A stretch of 30,118 nucleotides of DNA from an uncultured Bacteroidales bacterium (GTDB lineage: Bacteria; Bacteroidota; Bacteroidia; Bacteroidales; P3): positions 1-30,118 of the forward strand of contig CALGCG010000100.1 of the NCBI GenBank assembly GCA_937884485.1, written 5' to 3'. Below are positions 15,924-23,666 of this stretch, piece after piece. Position numbers and translations under genes: made by a program. A model generated the notes under the pieces. The model was not told where the DNA came from and searched no databases. It worked only from the letters and a program-made list of their open reading frames with translations. Every line of letters begins with the position of its first letter. The first letter of the stretch is position 1.

Positions 15924-15954
15924 TTTGCCAGTTCAAAAATTCTTCTTACCTTTG
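15924..15954 (+). promoter_or_regulatory. Promoter of the OmpA-family gene
   Basis: TTTG (15924-15927), exactly 19 bases, then TACCTTTG (15947-15954). The predicted leader to ATG 16143 is long, about 180 bases. It contains a 33-codon open stretch without a start codon (16008-16118). Confidence 0.88.
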
Positions 15955-16142
15955 CAGTCGTGAACGGTTCCTCTGAAGGGAATCCGAAAACACCTAAACA
16001 ACACTGAGTCACTATTTTTACTTACTTTCGCCCCCCGGCGACAGTCTGCACCAGCAACGCCTACGTCTCTATTGTGGAGAACATCATCACCCTGGAGAAA
16101 GAAGACAACCTCGATTAGCAAACCTTTTAACAACATACAATC

Positions 16143-17240
16143 ATGAAGAAAACCTTATTCGCTGCAATATTGCTGCTGTTCGGAATGGCAGCCGGCGCGC
16201 AGGAGACCAACTACTCCAAGAGCGATTTCGTCCCCGGCGACGAAATTATCTTCGACGACAACTTCGAACGCGAGAGACTCGGCGAGTTCCCGCTGCGGTG
16301 GGATCTGCTGGACGGCTATGCGGAAACTGCACAGCAGCAAGGGCGCAATGTGATTGCGTTCACCGACAACGGCCTGGGACAGGTGATGCCGCTGATGAAG
16401 CAGAAGTGGGATTGGCTGCCGGAAGTGTTCACCGTGGAGTTCGACCTCTATGTGGCCAAGCCTGGTGAAACCGAAGAGGAGACTACGCTCGATATGAGCA
16501 TCTCTTTCGGCGACCGTGGTGACGAGAGCTATTATAACGCATCGAGTTACGTGAAGTTCTGGTACCGAGACGACGGGTCGTGCAACTTGACTTGGCGCCT
16601 GCTGAAACCAGACGGGAGCACCCAGGCAAGCGGTGAGAAGATGCTGGGGTTGGATCCAGGCAACAACGACTATCTGGAAAAGGACAACCCTGTGGTTGCC
16701 GGCCAGTGGAACCACTTCGCCTTCTCGTTCAACAAGAGGGCCTTCAAGGGCTACGTGAACGGTGTGCGCATGATCAACGTGCCGGCCATGAAAGCACCCG
16801 GCTACCTCTTCTTCACCAGCGGAGCATTCTATCGCCACACGGGCTTGAGCAACGTGCGCATCGCCCAGGGCGCCGTGCCGCTCTACGACCGCCTGACCAC
16901 CGACGGCAAGATTGTGACCTATGCCATCACCTTCGAGACCGGCAAGGCAGACCTCAAGCCAGAATCCGAGGTCGAGATCAACCGCGTGGCCAAGCTGATG
17001 AAGGAACACGCCGACCTGCAGTTCGAGGTGCAGGGCCACTGCGACAACACGGGCTCCGACGCCGTCAACGACCCGCTGAGCCAGCGGCGTGCCGACGCCA
17101 TCGTGGCGGCCCTCGTGAAACAGGGCATCGACGCCTCGCGCCTCACCGCCGTGGGCAAAGGCTCCCACTCCCCCATCGCCCCCAACACCACCGACGAAGG
17201 CCGCGCCAAGAACCGCCGCGTCGAATTCGTCAAGAAGTAA
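16143..17240 (+). CDS. OmpA-family outer-membrane protein with N-terminal lectin-like domain
   Basis: The product has 365 residues and a signal peptide (MKKTLFAAILLLFGMAAGAQ). Residues ~30-245 are beta-rich (DDNFERERLGEFPLRWDLLD, FTVEFDLYV, WNHFAFSFNKRAFKGYVNGV) and look like a concanavalin/laminin-G-like jelly roll. Residues ~255-365 are a canonical OmpA domain: ITFETGKADLKPES, VQGHCDNTGSDAVND with the peptidoglycan-binding Asp, LSQRRADAIVAALV, and DEGRAKNRRVEFVKK with the binding Arg. It should anchor to peptidoglycan from the outer membrane or periplasm. It is monocistronic with its own promoter; no clear terminator with a U-run follows. The ligand of the lectin-like part is unknown. Confidence 0.93.
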   Translation: MKKTLFAAILLLFGMAAGAQETNYSKSDFVPGDEIIFDDNFERERLGEFPLRWDLLDGYAETAQQQGRNVIAFTDNGLGQVMPLMKQKWDWLPEVFTVEFDLYVAKPGETEEETTLDMSISFGDRGDESYYNASSYVKFWYRDDGSCNLTWRLLKPDGSTQASGEKMLGLDPGNNDYLEKDNPVVAGQWNHFAFSFNKRAFKGYVNGVRMINVPAMKAPGYLFFTSGAFYRHTGLSNVRIAQGAVPLYDRLTTDGKIVTYAITFETGKADLKPESEVEINRVAKLMKEHADLQFEVQGHCDNTGSDAVNDPLSQRRADAIVAALVKQGIDASRLTAVGKGSHSPIAPNTTDEGRAKNRRVEFVKK

Positions 17241-17284
17241 CCGCCCCGCCAGCGAGTACACCACCAACATCACAAAACAAAACA

Positions 17285-17432
17285 GCGAGGCCCGCGACGT
17301 TCCGTCGCCTATGTGTATGCTATTGGTTCGCAGGATTATCTGCGGCGACCTTCGCCGTTGCCGCTGGAGCGGCGCTCGCCACCATTGCCGCCTTCGCGGC
17401 GGGGACTACGGTCGCGGCCACCATCGCCGCCC
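17285..17432. repeat. Repeat junction: 21-nt repeat joined to a copy of the pnp 3' end
   Basis: From left to right this stretch holds an 18-mer (17285-17302) present in inverted orientation at 23867-23884; a 21-nt sequence (17313-17333) that recurs with one mismatch at 23887-23907; and immediately after it GATTA plus a 39-nt block (17343-17381) identical to the pnp 3' end (25741-25779). On the minus strand the block encodes GERRSSGNGEGRRR and a stop, as in pnp, with different codons for the last two arginines. The frame stays Gly/Arg-rich upstream (GGDGGRDRSPRREGG). No start codon is found on either strand, so the region 17241-17535 holds no gene I can support. Confidence 0.75.
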
Positions 17433-17535
17433 TCCGCGAGAAATACGACCTCCTCATGACCGTCGACCGCTACACCCCCACCGACCAGCCGGAGACAGGC
17501 TCACAATATATACGAAAATAACTATTACGGCTGCG

Positions 17536-20430
17536 TCAACGCCTTGCGCCTCGGACCTTTACGAACTCCACAACCTCACGTCGGCCATCGGAATATGTCG
17601 CACGGAGGAAATAGATTCCGGGATTCAATTGGGTGATACCCAGCCGTGCTGGGCACACTGTCATGCTCTTCATGACGAGAAAACCCCTGACGTCATATAC
17701 CTCTACCCATAGAGGGCCTTCACTCTCTGTTTCCACAACTAGATAGTCGTCTGCAGGGTTGGGGAAGATTTTCAATTCTGAATTTTGAATTTCGAATATT
17801 GAATTGTGCTGCGCGGTATCTATGACATAGACGGTGACGGCGGTGCGTGGGCTGACGCAGAGCAGCGTGTCGTCCTGGTAACGCGCTTCGAGGTAGTAGG
17901 TGGTGGTGTCGTAGAGCACAGGGGTGGTGAAGTGGCTGCCGGTGGCAATGGGCACCGCAGCGGTGTCGCTGTCGTACCAACGCTCCTCGTTGGGCGAGAG
18001 AGCTACAACGGTTGTCTGCATGCCCGCTAGGATATACTGGTCGAAAGCCACGGGTTCTACCGTCTGCGGCAACAGTTGCACATCATGACGGAGGCCCACC
18101 CCGGGGCGTGTGGTGACGGTGAAGGTGGCCGTCTGGTAGCAGGGGGCGGAGACCTCGACGGTGTAGGTGCCGGCCATGATGGGGCGGTGGTAGTCGCCCA
18201 GCGGCAGGTGTGAAAAAACCTCGGAATGGAAGCGGTCGTGGTCAACGACCCTGACCATTGCCTCCACGGGCTCACCGGTAACGGCGTCAGTCACCGTGCC
18301 CCAGAAGCCGTAGCTGCACTCCATGGCATAGCTCAGCAGGGCATCTTTGCTCTTGTCCCAGAAAGTGGGCAGCACCAAGGTATCGGTAATCACCGACTGG
18401 TAGCTCATCTCGATGGTCACCTCGCGGCAACGCTGGTAGTAGGTCATGTAATCCTGACGGCCACCGACGAGCGGGCTCCAGTCGGCGCCCTCGATGACCG
18501 AGCGTCCGCGGTAGTCGCCATAGAGATAGGCGGTGTCGACGGCTTGGCAGAGCGAGGCGTAGTTCTGGCAGGTGTAGCGGAACCAGTCGGCGTCGGCATG
18601 CTCGCGCTGCGCCGTCGTCCACGCATCCCACGGGTAGTTGAGTATCTCGGCACCGCAATGGAAGTTCACCGACATCACGAAATGGCGCGGCGTCACCCAG
18701 TCGATGATGGCCTGCGTCTCAGGTTGGATGTTCACGGTGTCGGTCAATCCTGGCAGGACCGGGTAATTGCAGTTCATCTGCACGCCGTTGTAGTTGTTGT
18801 AGGTGGAGTGGACGCCGTCTTTCAGTATCAGGCCGTTGGTCAGATGATAGGTGCCGTCGGGGTTCTCGAGCGGACAGATGTAGAGGTCCACATTATCGAG
18901 CAGCCGCTGCACAGCGCTGTCGGTGGTGGCGTGGTTTAGGATATAGTCGGCCAGGCGTAGCATCGTGTAGTAGCACACCACCTCCCAGCCGTGAATCGTC
19001 GACGAGTAGAGGAAGGCGGGCTTGGTGGTGGCCTGTCCCAGCGTGTTGCTGATATGGATGGCGAAGATGGAGTGGTGCAGGTCGGGATGCGGCGTGGTGT
19101 CGAGGATGGTGTCAATCTGGCAGAGGTTCGGGAAGGATGTCTGGAAATGCTGCAGCAGCTGGGTATATACCTCGTAGGTCGGGTACTTGTTCCACCGCAA
19201 CATCTCCTCCAACGTGGTGGCCATGTGGCTGTCGCTGACGTCCTTGCTCATGGGCTCCAACACCTCGGGTACTTCGGCACCCGCTTGTTCCATAACACCA
19301 CAACGGTCGGTGATGGCTGGGGCGTGGGCCTCGTCGGTTTGTATGGCCCTCCGCCCACGGATGGTGAGGTCGTCGAGGCAGAACATATACTGGTCGTGCG
19401 ACACGCAATGCACCGCCACATACTTGGCTTCTGCCGGCACCGTGAAAGAGTATTCCGTCCATGCGGCGGTCGTCGTGATAGTGTCGCAATGCAGGGGGAT
19501 GAAATTCTCGGCATCGGCGGTGGTGAGCGAATAGGCCACCACGAACTTTTCGTCGGGGAAGCGGTCGGCAAAGCTGCGGGCGAAGAAGGAGAAGGTGAAG
19601 GGTTCGTCGAAAGCGAGCTCGGGACTCACTATCCAGTCGTCGTTTGTAGCGCCGGGGCGGTAAGGGCTTCCGAAGAACTTGTTGCCCGAATGGGCCGTGA
19701 CGTTGTAGTAGTTGCCGGCAAGGAGGTAGTCGTCAAGCACGACGTAAGCCATCGGCGTGCCTTCATTGGGAAAATCCAAGATGTTGTATGTGGCTGTGGG
19801 GGCTGCGTCGCCGTCGATATAGCTCCAGCCCACCGTCCCAGGCGAGTTCACCATGCCGAACACATGCCCTTCCACATCGTCGGTAATCACTACCTCCCGG
19901 GTGTTGTCGGTGCTATCGCTCGGGGTAAGAGTTGCCGTGATGCCGCTGGGCAGACTGATGTCATCAATCCAGACGCAGTCGGAGCCTCTGCTCTTCGTCT
20001 GGTTCTTCGTGTAGCAGAACTTCAGGGTGTGGAAGCCCGCGGAGACGGGGCATTGGAACTGGCTCCATTCGACATATCCCGCCAGCGAGTCGCGCAACTC
20101 GCCGTCGAGCCAGAAGAGGAATCCGCCGCTGCCTTCAGCCGAGAAGACCCGGCGGTAATAGGAAAGGGAGCCGGAATCCGTCAGGTACACCGCCAGCTGC
20201 AGCACCGACTCGGTATTCAGCGTGTAGTAGTTGCCGCTACGGACGCAGTAGCGTCCGCTGTGAGCCCCCTCGCTGGTCACCTCCCAACGGTATTGCGTCC
20301 CGGAACGCTCCCACGACAGCCTCGTGAAGTCGCCACTCTCCCACCCTTCCGTCAACGACGAATCCACCTGCGCCGCCAGAGGCAACATCCCGACGGTAAT
20401 CATCAATATAGCGAACAATACCTTTTTCAT
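17536..20430 (-). CDS. Secreted M14 metallocarboxypeptidase with T9SS sorting domain
   Basis: From ATG 20430 the product has 964 residues. It carries a signal peptide (1-21), a MAM-like domain (~25-165), and a cleaved-adhesin/choice-of-anchor-J domain (~180-360, ending MFCLDDLTIRG). The peptidase M14 domain (~415-705) has zinc ligands His480 and Glu483 (IHGWE) and His591 (NFHCGAEILNYPWD), and catalytic Glu674 (VTIEMSY). A carboxypeptidase regulatory-like domain (~706-785), an Ig-like domain (~800-870) and a type A sorting domain (~887-957; IFPNPADDYLVVE, VYDVRGFLVMKS, LNPGIYFLRA) follow. It should cross the outer membrane by type IX secretion and trim peptides at the surface. The usual NRN substrate motif is NCN (553-555). 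Five 7-bp repeats encode the linker before the sorting domain. Confidence 0.92.
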   Translation of the reverse strand: MKKVLFAILMITVGMLPLAAQVDSSLTEGWESGDFTRLSWERSGTQYRWEVTSEGAHSGRYCVRSGNYYTLNTESVLQLAVYLTDSGSLSYYRRVFSAEGSGGFLFWLDGELRDSLAGYVEWSQFQCPVSAGFHTLKFCYTKNQTKSRGSDCVWIDDISLPSGITATLTPSDSTDNTREVVITDDVEGHVFGMVNSPGTVGWSYIDGDAAPTATYNILDFPNEGTPMAYVVLDDYLLAGNYYNVTAHSGNKFFGSPYRPGATNDDWIVSPELAFDEPFTFSFFARSFADRFPDEKFVVAYSLTTADAENFIPLHCDTITTTAAWTEYSFTVPAEAKYVAVHCVSHDQYMFCLDDLTIRGRRAIQTDEAHAPAITDRCGVMEQAGAEVPEVLEPMSKDVSDSHMATTLEEMLRWNKYPTYEVYTQLLQHFQTSFPNLCQIDTILDTTPHPDLHHSIFAIHISNTLGQATTKPAFLYSSTIHGWEVVCYYTMLRLADYILNHATTDSAVQRLLDNVDLYICPLENPDGTYHLTNGLILKDGVHSTYNNYNGVQMNCNYPVLPGLTDTVNIQPETQAIIDWVTPRHFVMSVNFHCGAEILNYPWDAWTTAQREHADADWFRYTCQNYASLCQAVDTAYLYGDYRGRSVIEGADWSPLVGGRQDYMTYYQRCREVTIEMSYQSVITDTLVLPTFWDKSKDALLSYAMECSYGFWGTVTDAVTGEPVEAMVRVVDHDRFHSEVFSHLPLGDYHRPIMAGTYTVEVSAPCYQTATFTVTTRPGVGLRHDVQLLPQTVEPVAFDQYILAGMQTTVVALSPNEERWYDSDTAAVPIATGSHFTTPVLYDTTTYYLEARYQDDTLLCVSPRTAVTVYVIDTAQHNSIFEIQNSELKIFPNPADDYLVVETESEGPLWVEVYDVRGFLVMKSMTVCPARLGITQLNPGIYFLRATYSDGRREVVEFVKVRGARR
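17771..17805 (-). repeat. Five degenerate 7-bp repeats in the peptidase linker
   Basis: The minus strand reads AATTCAA, TATTCGA, AATTCAA, AATTCAG, AATTGAA without gaps. It encodes NSIFEIQNSELK between the Ig-like and sorting domains and is far more AT-rich than its surroundings. Confidence 0.85.
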
Positions 20431-20500
20431 AGACACATACATCTGATTATTAACTATCTTATCAAACCCACCAGTATCCACTCCTATCATTATCCAAGTG

Positions 20501-20542
20501 CAAAAGTAATCATTTTTTGTCTTCTGACAAAACATTTTTGTC
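20501..20542 (-). promoter_or_regulatory. Promoter of the M14 peptidase with overlapping TTTTGTC arms
   Basis: TTTG (complement of 20528-20531), exactly 19 bases, then TACTTTTG (complement of 20501-20508). Three alternating 7-mers overlap the spacer and -33 box: TTTTGTC (20515-20521), GACAAAA (20526-20532) and TTTTGTC (20536-20542). They form two overlapping perfect dyads with 4- and 3-base gaps. The predicted leader is about 65 bases. Confidence 0.85.
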
Positions 20543-20624
20543 GCAGTAGCCACCGCACGCCGGGTGGTTTATAGCGATGTAGCACAATTAAAGGATGGAA
20601 TTAGGCGTATTATTTGGGAAAAAA

Positions 20625-21425
20625 TTACATCACATTGCTGCTCATCACCGTGGCAAGGGCTTCGCTGATGGTCTCCACGCCGAGTTTGCGGAAGAGTTTC
20701 TTGCGGTGATATTTCATCGTGTCCACTGAGCGGAAAAGACGGTCGGCTATTTCCTCGGTCGTGTAGCCTTGCGCCGACATCATCAGCAGGTTTTGCTCGG
20801 TTTCTGTGAGGACGATAGGGGTGCTGTCGTGCCATTTGCCGTCAGCTAGCGAATACTCGCGCACGTCGCGGTTACCAACAATACCATTACCACTCTCCGT
20901 AGCACGCCACATCCTCACATTGCCGAAATCCTTGCGCGGAGAAAGCGTGAACGAGCAGAGCGCAATCCATAGCTGCCCCTTTTCGTTCAGTTCCAACGGC
21001 GTGAGCCGATGATTGACCATACGGCTGCGGCCATTTTGTATGAAGTGGAAGTCATAACTGATTACGAAATCCATCTTATCTGCCACGTCTATCCGAGAGA
21101 ACTCCTTGAAACCTGCGCGATTGATCTCGTGCAGCATCGCCTGCTCCTCCTCGGGCACATAGTTGAGATATAAGGCATAACCCATATTTTTCAATCCTAC
21201 CGGCGCCAGCATCGGGTTCTCCGAGGCGTATAGGAAATTGCGTTTGTGATAGTCGATAATGTATATGCTGTTGGTTGATGTCCGTGCGGCAGCGGCGACC
21301 GCCTCTATCTTAGGACGCACACGCTCATAGTCGGCCTCCGTGATGCCGTCCACTCGGTTTTTATCTATGAAGAAGTCGTCAATTCGATTCATAAGTGCTG
21401 TTAATCTTTGATATAGTAACGTCAT
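20625..21425 (-). CDS. PAS/LuxR-type transcriptional regulator
   Basis: From ATG 21425 the product has 266 residues; an in-frame ATG at 21461 lies inside a dyad and is less likely. The N-terminal ~190 residues form a PAS-like sensory region (SIYIIDYHKRNFLYASENPM, VISYDFHFIQNGRSRMVNHR, LWIALCSFTLSPRKDFGNV). The last ~60 residues are a LuxR/GerE helix-turn-helix (LTETEQNLLMMSAQGYTTEE, IADRLFRSVDTMKYHRKKLF, RKLGVETISEAL). There is no receiver domain and no membrane segment, so it is likely a one-component cytosolic sensor of an unknown signal. It is divergent from the retropepsin-like gene, and a perfect dyad between the two genes is a candidate binding site. The M14 peptidase gene lies downstream with its own promoter. 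Confidence 0.9.
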   Translation of the reverse strand: MTLLYQRLTALMNRIDDFFIDKNRVDGITEADYERVRPKIEAVAAAARTSTNSIYIIDYHKRNFLYASENPMLAPVGLKNMGYALYLNYVPEEEQAMLHEINRAGFKEFSRIDVADKMDFVISYDFHFIQNGRSRMVNHRLTPLELNEKGQLWIALCSFTLSPRKDFGNVRMWRATESGNGIVGNRDVREYSLADGKWHDSTPIVLTETEQNLLMMSAQGYTTEEIADRLFRSVDTMKYHRKKLFRKLGVETISEALATVMSSNVM

Positions 21426-21452
21426 AGTGCCGTTTTTATTGCCATTTCCGCC

Positions 21453-21470
21453 ACTACCCATTCGGGTAGT
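21453..21470. promoter_or_regulatory. Perfect dyad in the divergent luxR-type/retropepsin promoter region
   Basis: ACTACCC-ATTC-GGGTAGT is a perfect 7-bp inverted repeat. Its centre is about 36 bases before the regulator ATG and about 80 bases before the predicted start of the plus-strand transcript, a suitable position for an activator. Confidence 0.65.
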
Positions 21471-21530
21471 TTTTCAGGCACAATCAGTAGTTTAACCCTA
21501 TTGTGTGAGGGCTTTCTTGATATATGGCAG

Positions 21531-21538
21531 TATCTTTG
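21531..21538 (+). promoter_or_regulatory. -7 box of the retropepsin-like gene
   Basis: TATCTTTG matches the consensus exactly, but no TTTG or TTG lies 19 bases upstream. The weak -33 fits a promoter that needs an activator, possibly the divergent regulator. Confidence 0.75.
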
Positions 21539-21558
21539 CAACCTCAAAATTCAACTAT

Positions 21559-22797
21559 ATGAAAAGCAATCTAATCATCACAGTACTGTTATTCATCGTC
21601 GTAGTGACGGCACATGGCCAAGACGTGAACAAATGCAAACCGATAGCCGAGCGCATTCTGACTGCCGCACAAAACCATACCCCTGATGGCATTGATGAAT
21701 TGCTGGCATCCGACTTTCATTATAATAAAATCAAACAGCCGACGGCTGCCAAGGTGCTGAAGCAAATTATTGCCCAAATGCCTGCTATGACTAGTTGGGA
21801 ATTGACGGGCACTGAACAGGACAGCATAGGGCTGACGTTGCGTTACATCATTACGGAACCTGACAGCAGCACCTCGGAGACAACAATCCTTTTTACGGCT
21901 GACAACCTGGTGCTCGAAGCCGATTTGCTGCAAGCAGATGTTTCTATTCGTAGTGCCACCCCAACGGCCAAAGTACAGCCCGAAGTGAGGATGGTGCGCG
22001 TCCCCGTGCATCGCTATGGCGGGCTACCCATTGTGACCGTCACAATCGACGGCCAGCCGTGCAATATGTTCTTCGATGCAGGTGCCCCGGGTGTCATTCT
22101 CAACAGCAAGTATTTCGACCACAACATCGACGGCCAGGTGATGGGGAGCGGCGGTCGGGGTGCCGTCGGCACAGGTTCCGTCAGCGGTGTGCACCATGTG
22201 AAATTGATGGACATGGGCGGCGTTATGCTCAACGAGACGGACATCATGACATCGGACTTGAGCAATCTGGAGACCGTCGGCGTGGCGGTGCACGGCATTT
22301 TGGGGCAGAGTTTCTACAAAGATTTTGACGTGCTGTTCGACTTCAAGGCTGGCGAGATAGTGCTGCTAAGCCCGGACACCACATACCAATGGCTGCTGAA
22401 CGAGGGCTACCGCTGCCAAACGGTGAGCGGCGTGAAGAAAGGTCACCTGATAGCCTTCGACTGCCAAGTGGGTGGCGTGCCCGTAGTGCTGGCATTCGAC
22501 AGTGGGGCACAGACCAACCTGCTCGCCAGCGATTGGCCCCAACAGCATCCCTCCACGGTCAAGGGCCTCAAGAAAGACCATCTCACGGGCTATGGCGACG
22601 GACGGGCATCGATTACAAAAGGCAAAACCACCCTTACGCTCGGCGGGCGCACATTCAAGGAAATGCAAACGGCATTCTCCGACGTGTCTCATCTGCAAGA
22701 GAGCAAAGGCATTGACGGTTTATTTGGTTGCGAAGTACTTGCCAAACAAAGGCTACTCATTTCTTACAAACACCAAGAGCTGCTACTGATAGATTAA
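21559..22797 (+). CDS. Secreted retropepsin-like aspartyl protease, two-domain
   Basis: From ATG 21559 the product has 412 residues with a signal peptide (MKSNLIITVLLFIVVVTAHG). Residues ~24-128 form an NTF2/SnoaL-like or helical prodomain. Two retropepsin halves follow: residues ~150-270 with FFDAGAPGVIL (Asp173) and the later GILGQSFYKDFDVLFDF, and ~300-412 with AFDSGAQTNLL (Asp314) and GLFGCEVLAKQRLLISY. Pairs of such halves make one pepsin-like active site. The first triad is Asp-Ala-Gly instead of Asp-Thr/Ser-Gly, while the second is a normal Asp-Ser-Gly. It should act in the periplasm or at the surface; the substrate is unknown. The in-frame ATG at 21505 precedes the promoter and is not used. 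Confidence 0.88.
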   Translation: MKSNLIITVLLFIVVVTAHGQDVNKCKPIAERILTAAQNHTPDGIDELLASDFHYNKIKQPTAAKVLKQIIAQMPAMTSWELTGTEQDSIGLTLRYIITEPDSSTSETTILFTADNLVLEADLLQADVSIRSATPTAKVQPEVRMVRVPVHRYGGLPIVTVTIDGQPCNMFFDAGAPGVILNSKYFDHNIDGQVMGSGGRGAVGTGSVSGVHHVKLMDMGGVMLNETDIMTSDLSNLETVGVAVHGILGQSFYKDFDVLFDFKAGEIVLLSPDTTYQWLLNEGYRCQTVSGVKKGHLIAFDCQVGGVPVVLAFDSGAQTNLLASDWPQQHPSTVKGLKKDHLTGYGDGRASITKGKTTLTLGGRTFKEMQTAFSDVSHLQESKGIDGLFGCEVLAKQRLLISYKHQELLLID

Positions 22798-22877
22798 ATG
22801 TCAGCAAATGCAAAGGGCGCCAATATGCCACATATTGACGTAGTGAATGAAATACTAACCCAATAAATCATACAACA

Positions 22878-23666
22878 ATGAACATTCCAATGCAAATTGA
22901 CCAAATCTCCATCACACGGGCAACCAATGCGGCGCACTATGAGTACCTCGACACTGTGCACAAGCGCACCGAAACCATCTGGCTCGAAAACGAGCTCTGG
23001 CAACGTGCTGTCGAAGAGTTCCACGCAGCTTTCGAGAAAGAGGATGCAGCCTTCAAACAGTACCGCGCTAGCCTGAAGACCTCGCCGCTGAAGGAGGCCG
23101 ACAAGGAGCGCGACAAGCAGTACGCCGCACTGCGCGATTCCATCAAGGCCTACGCCAAGTTTCCCATCCCCGAGACGGCACAGCACGCCGAGCCCCTGCT
23201 GCGCGTCGTCAAAAACTACAAAATCGACACCTCGGCCAACTATATGAAGGAGAGCGGGCTCATCGACAATATGCTGCAGGATATGCAGGCCTACACCACG
23301 CAGTTGCGCCGCCTCGGGTTGGAAATCCTTGCCAACCGGCTGAAGGAAAGCAACGACCGTGTGCGTCAGCTTATCGCCGAGCGTAACGAGGAGCGCGCCG
23401 AGCAGGTGCTGGGCGAGTTGGCCACGGCACGCCGCGCCAGCGACGAGGCCTACGCCGCCGTGGTGCTCTATACCAACGCCTACGCGCTGCTCAATCCCGA
23501 CCGCAGCGAGGCCATCGACCTCGTGAAGCGGATGCAGGAAGACCTCGAATACTTCCGCAAACACGCGATGACAAACCCCAACCGCAGCCGCGACGCGAAA
23601 CCCGACGGCGACGGGGAGCCGCAGCCCGACGAGGTGATTACCGCCGAGCCGGAAACGTCTCTGTAA
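22878..23666 (+). CDS. DUF6261 family protein
   Basis: The product has 262 residues, almost entirely helical and highly charged, with no signal peptide or membrane segment. Sequences such as LDTVHKRTETIWLENELWQR, ALRDSIKAYAKFPIPETAQH and SGLIDNMLQDMQAYTTQLRR are characteristic of this Bacteroidales-specific family. A disordered acidic/Pro tail (after about residue 235) follows. Function unknown. It starts at ATG 22878, 80 bases after the protease gene, without a perfect promoter. The last codon and stop already belong to the first unit of a degenerate ~41-nt tandem array. Confidence 0.85.
   Translation: MNIPMQIDQISITRATNAAHYEYLDTVHKRTETIWLENELWQRAVEEFHAAFEKEDAAFKQYRASLKTSPLKEADKERDKQYAALRDSIKAYAKFPIPETAQHAEPLLRVVKNYKIDTSANYMKESGLIDNMLQDMQAYTTQLRRLGLEILANRLKESNDRVRQLIAERNEERAEQVLGELATARRASDEAYAAVVLYTNAYALLNPDRSEAIDLVKRMQEDLEYFRKHAMTNPNRSRDAKPDGDGEPQPDEVITAEPETSL

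Noticed and set aside
17334..17521. Plus-strand hydrophobic reading (Ala-rich segment followed by REKYDLLMTVDRYTPTDQPE) as a small membrane protein
   Set aside because: The sequence looks protein-like at its end but has no start codon before the hydrophobic part, and that part is the complement of the pnp-tail copy. It could be a remnant, so only the repeat is reported.
17311..17712. Plus-strand open frames across 17311-17712
   Set aside because: The first part is antisense to the Arg/Gly tail copy and the second antisense to the M14 peptidase; no promoter or family signature.
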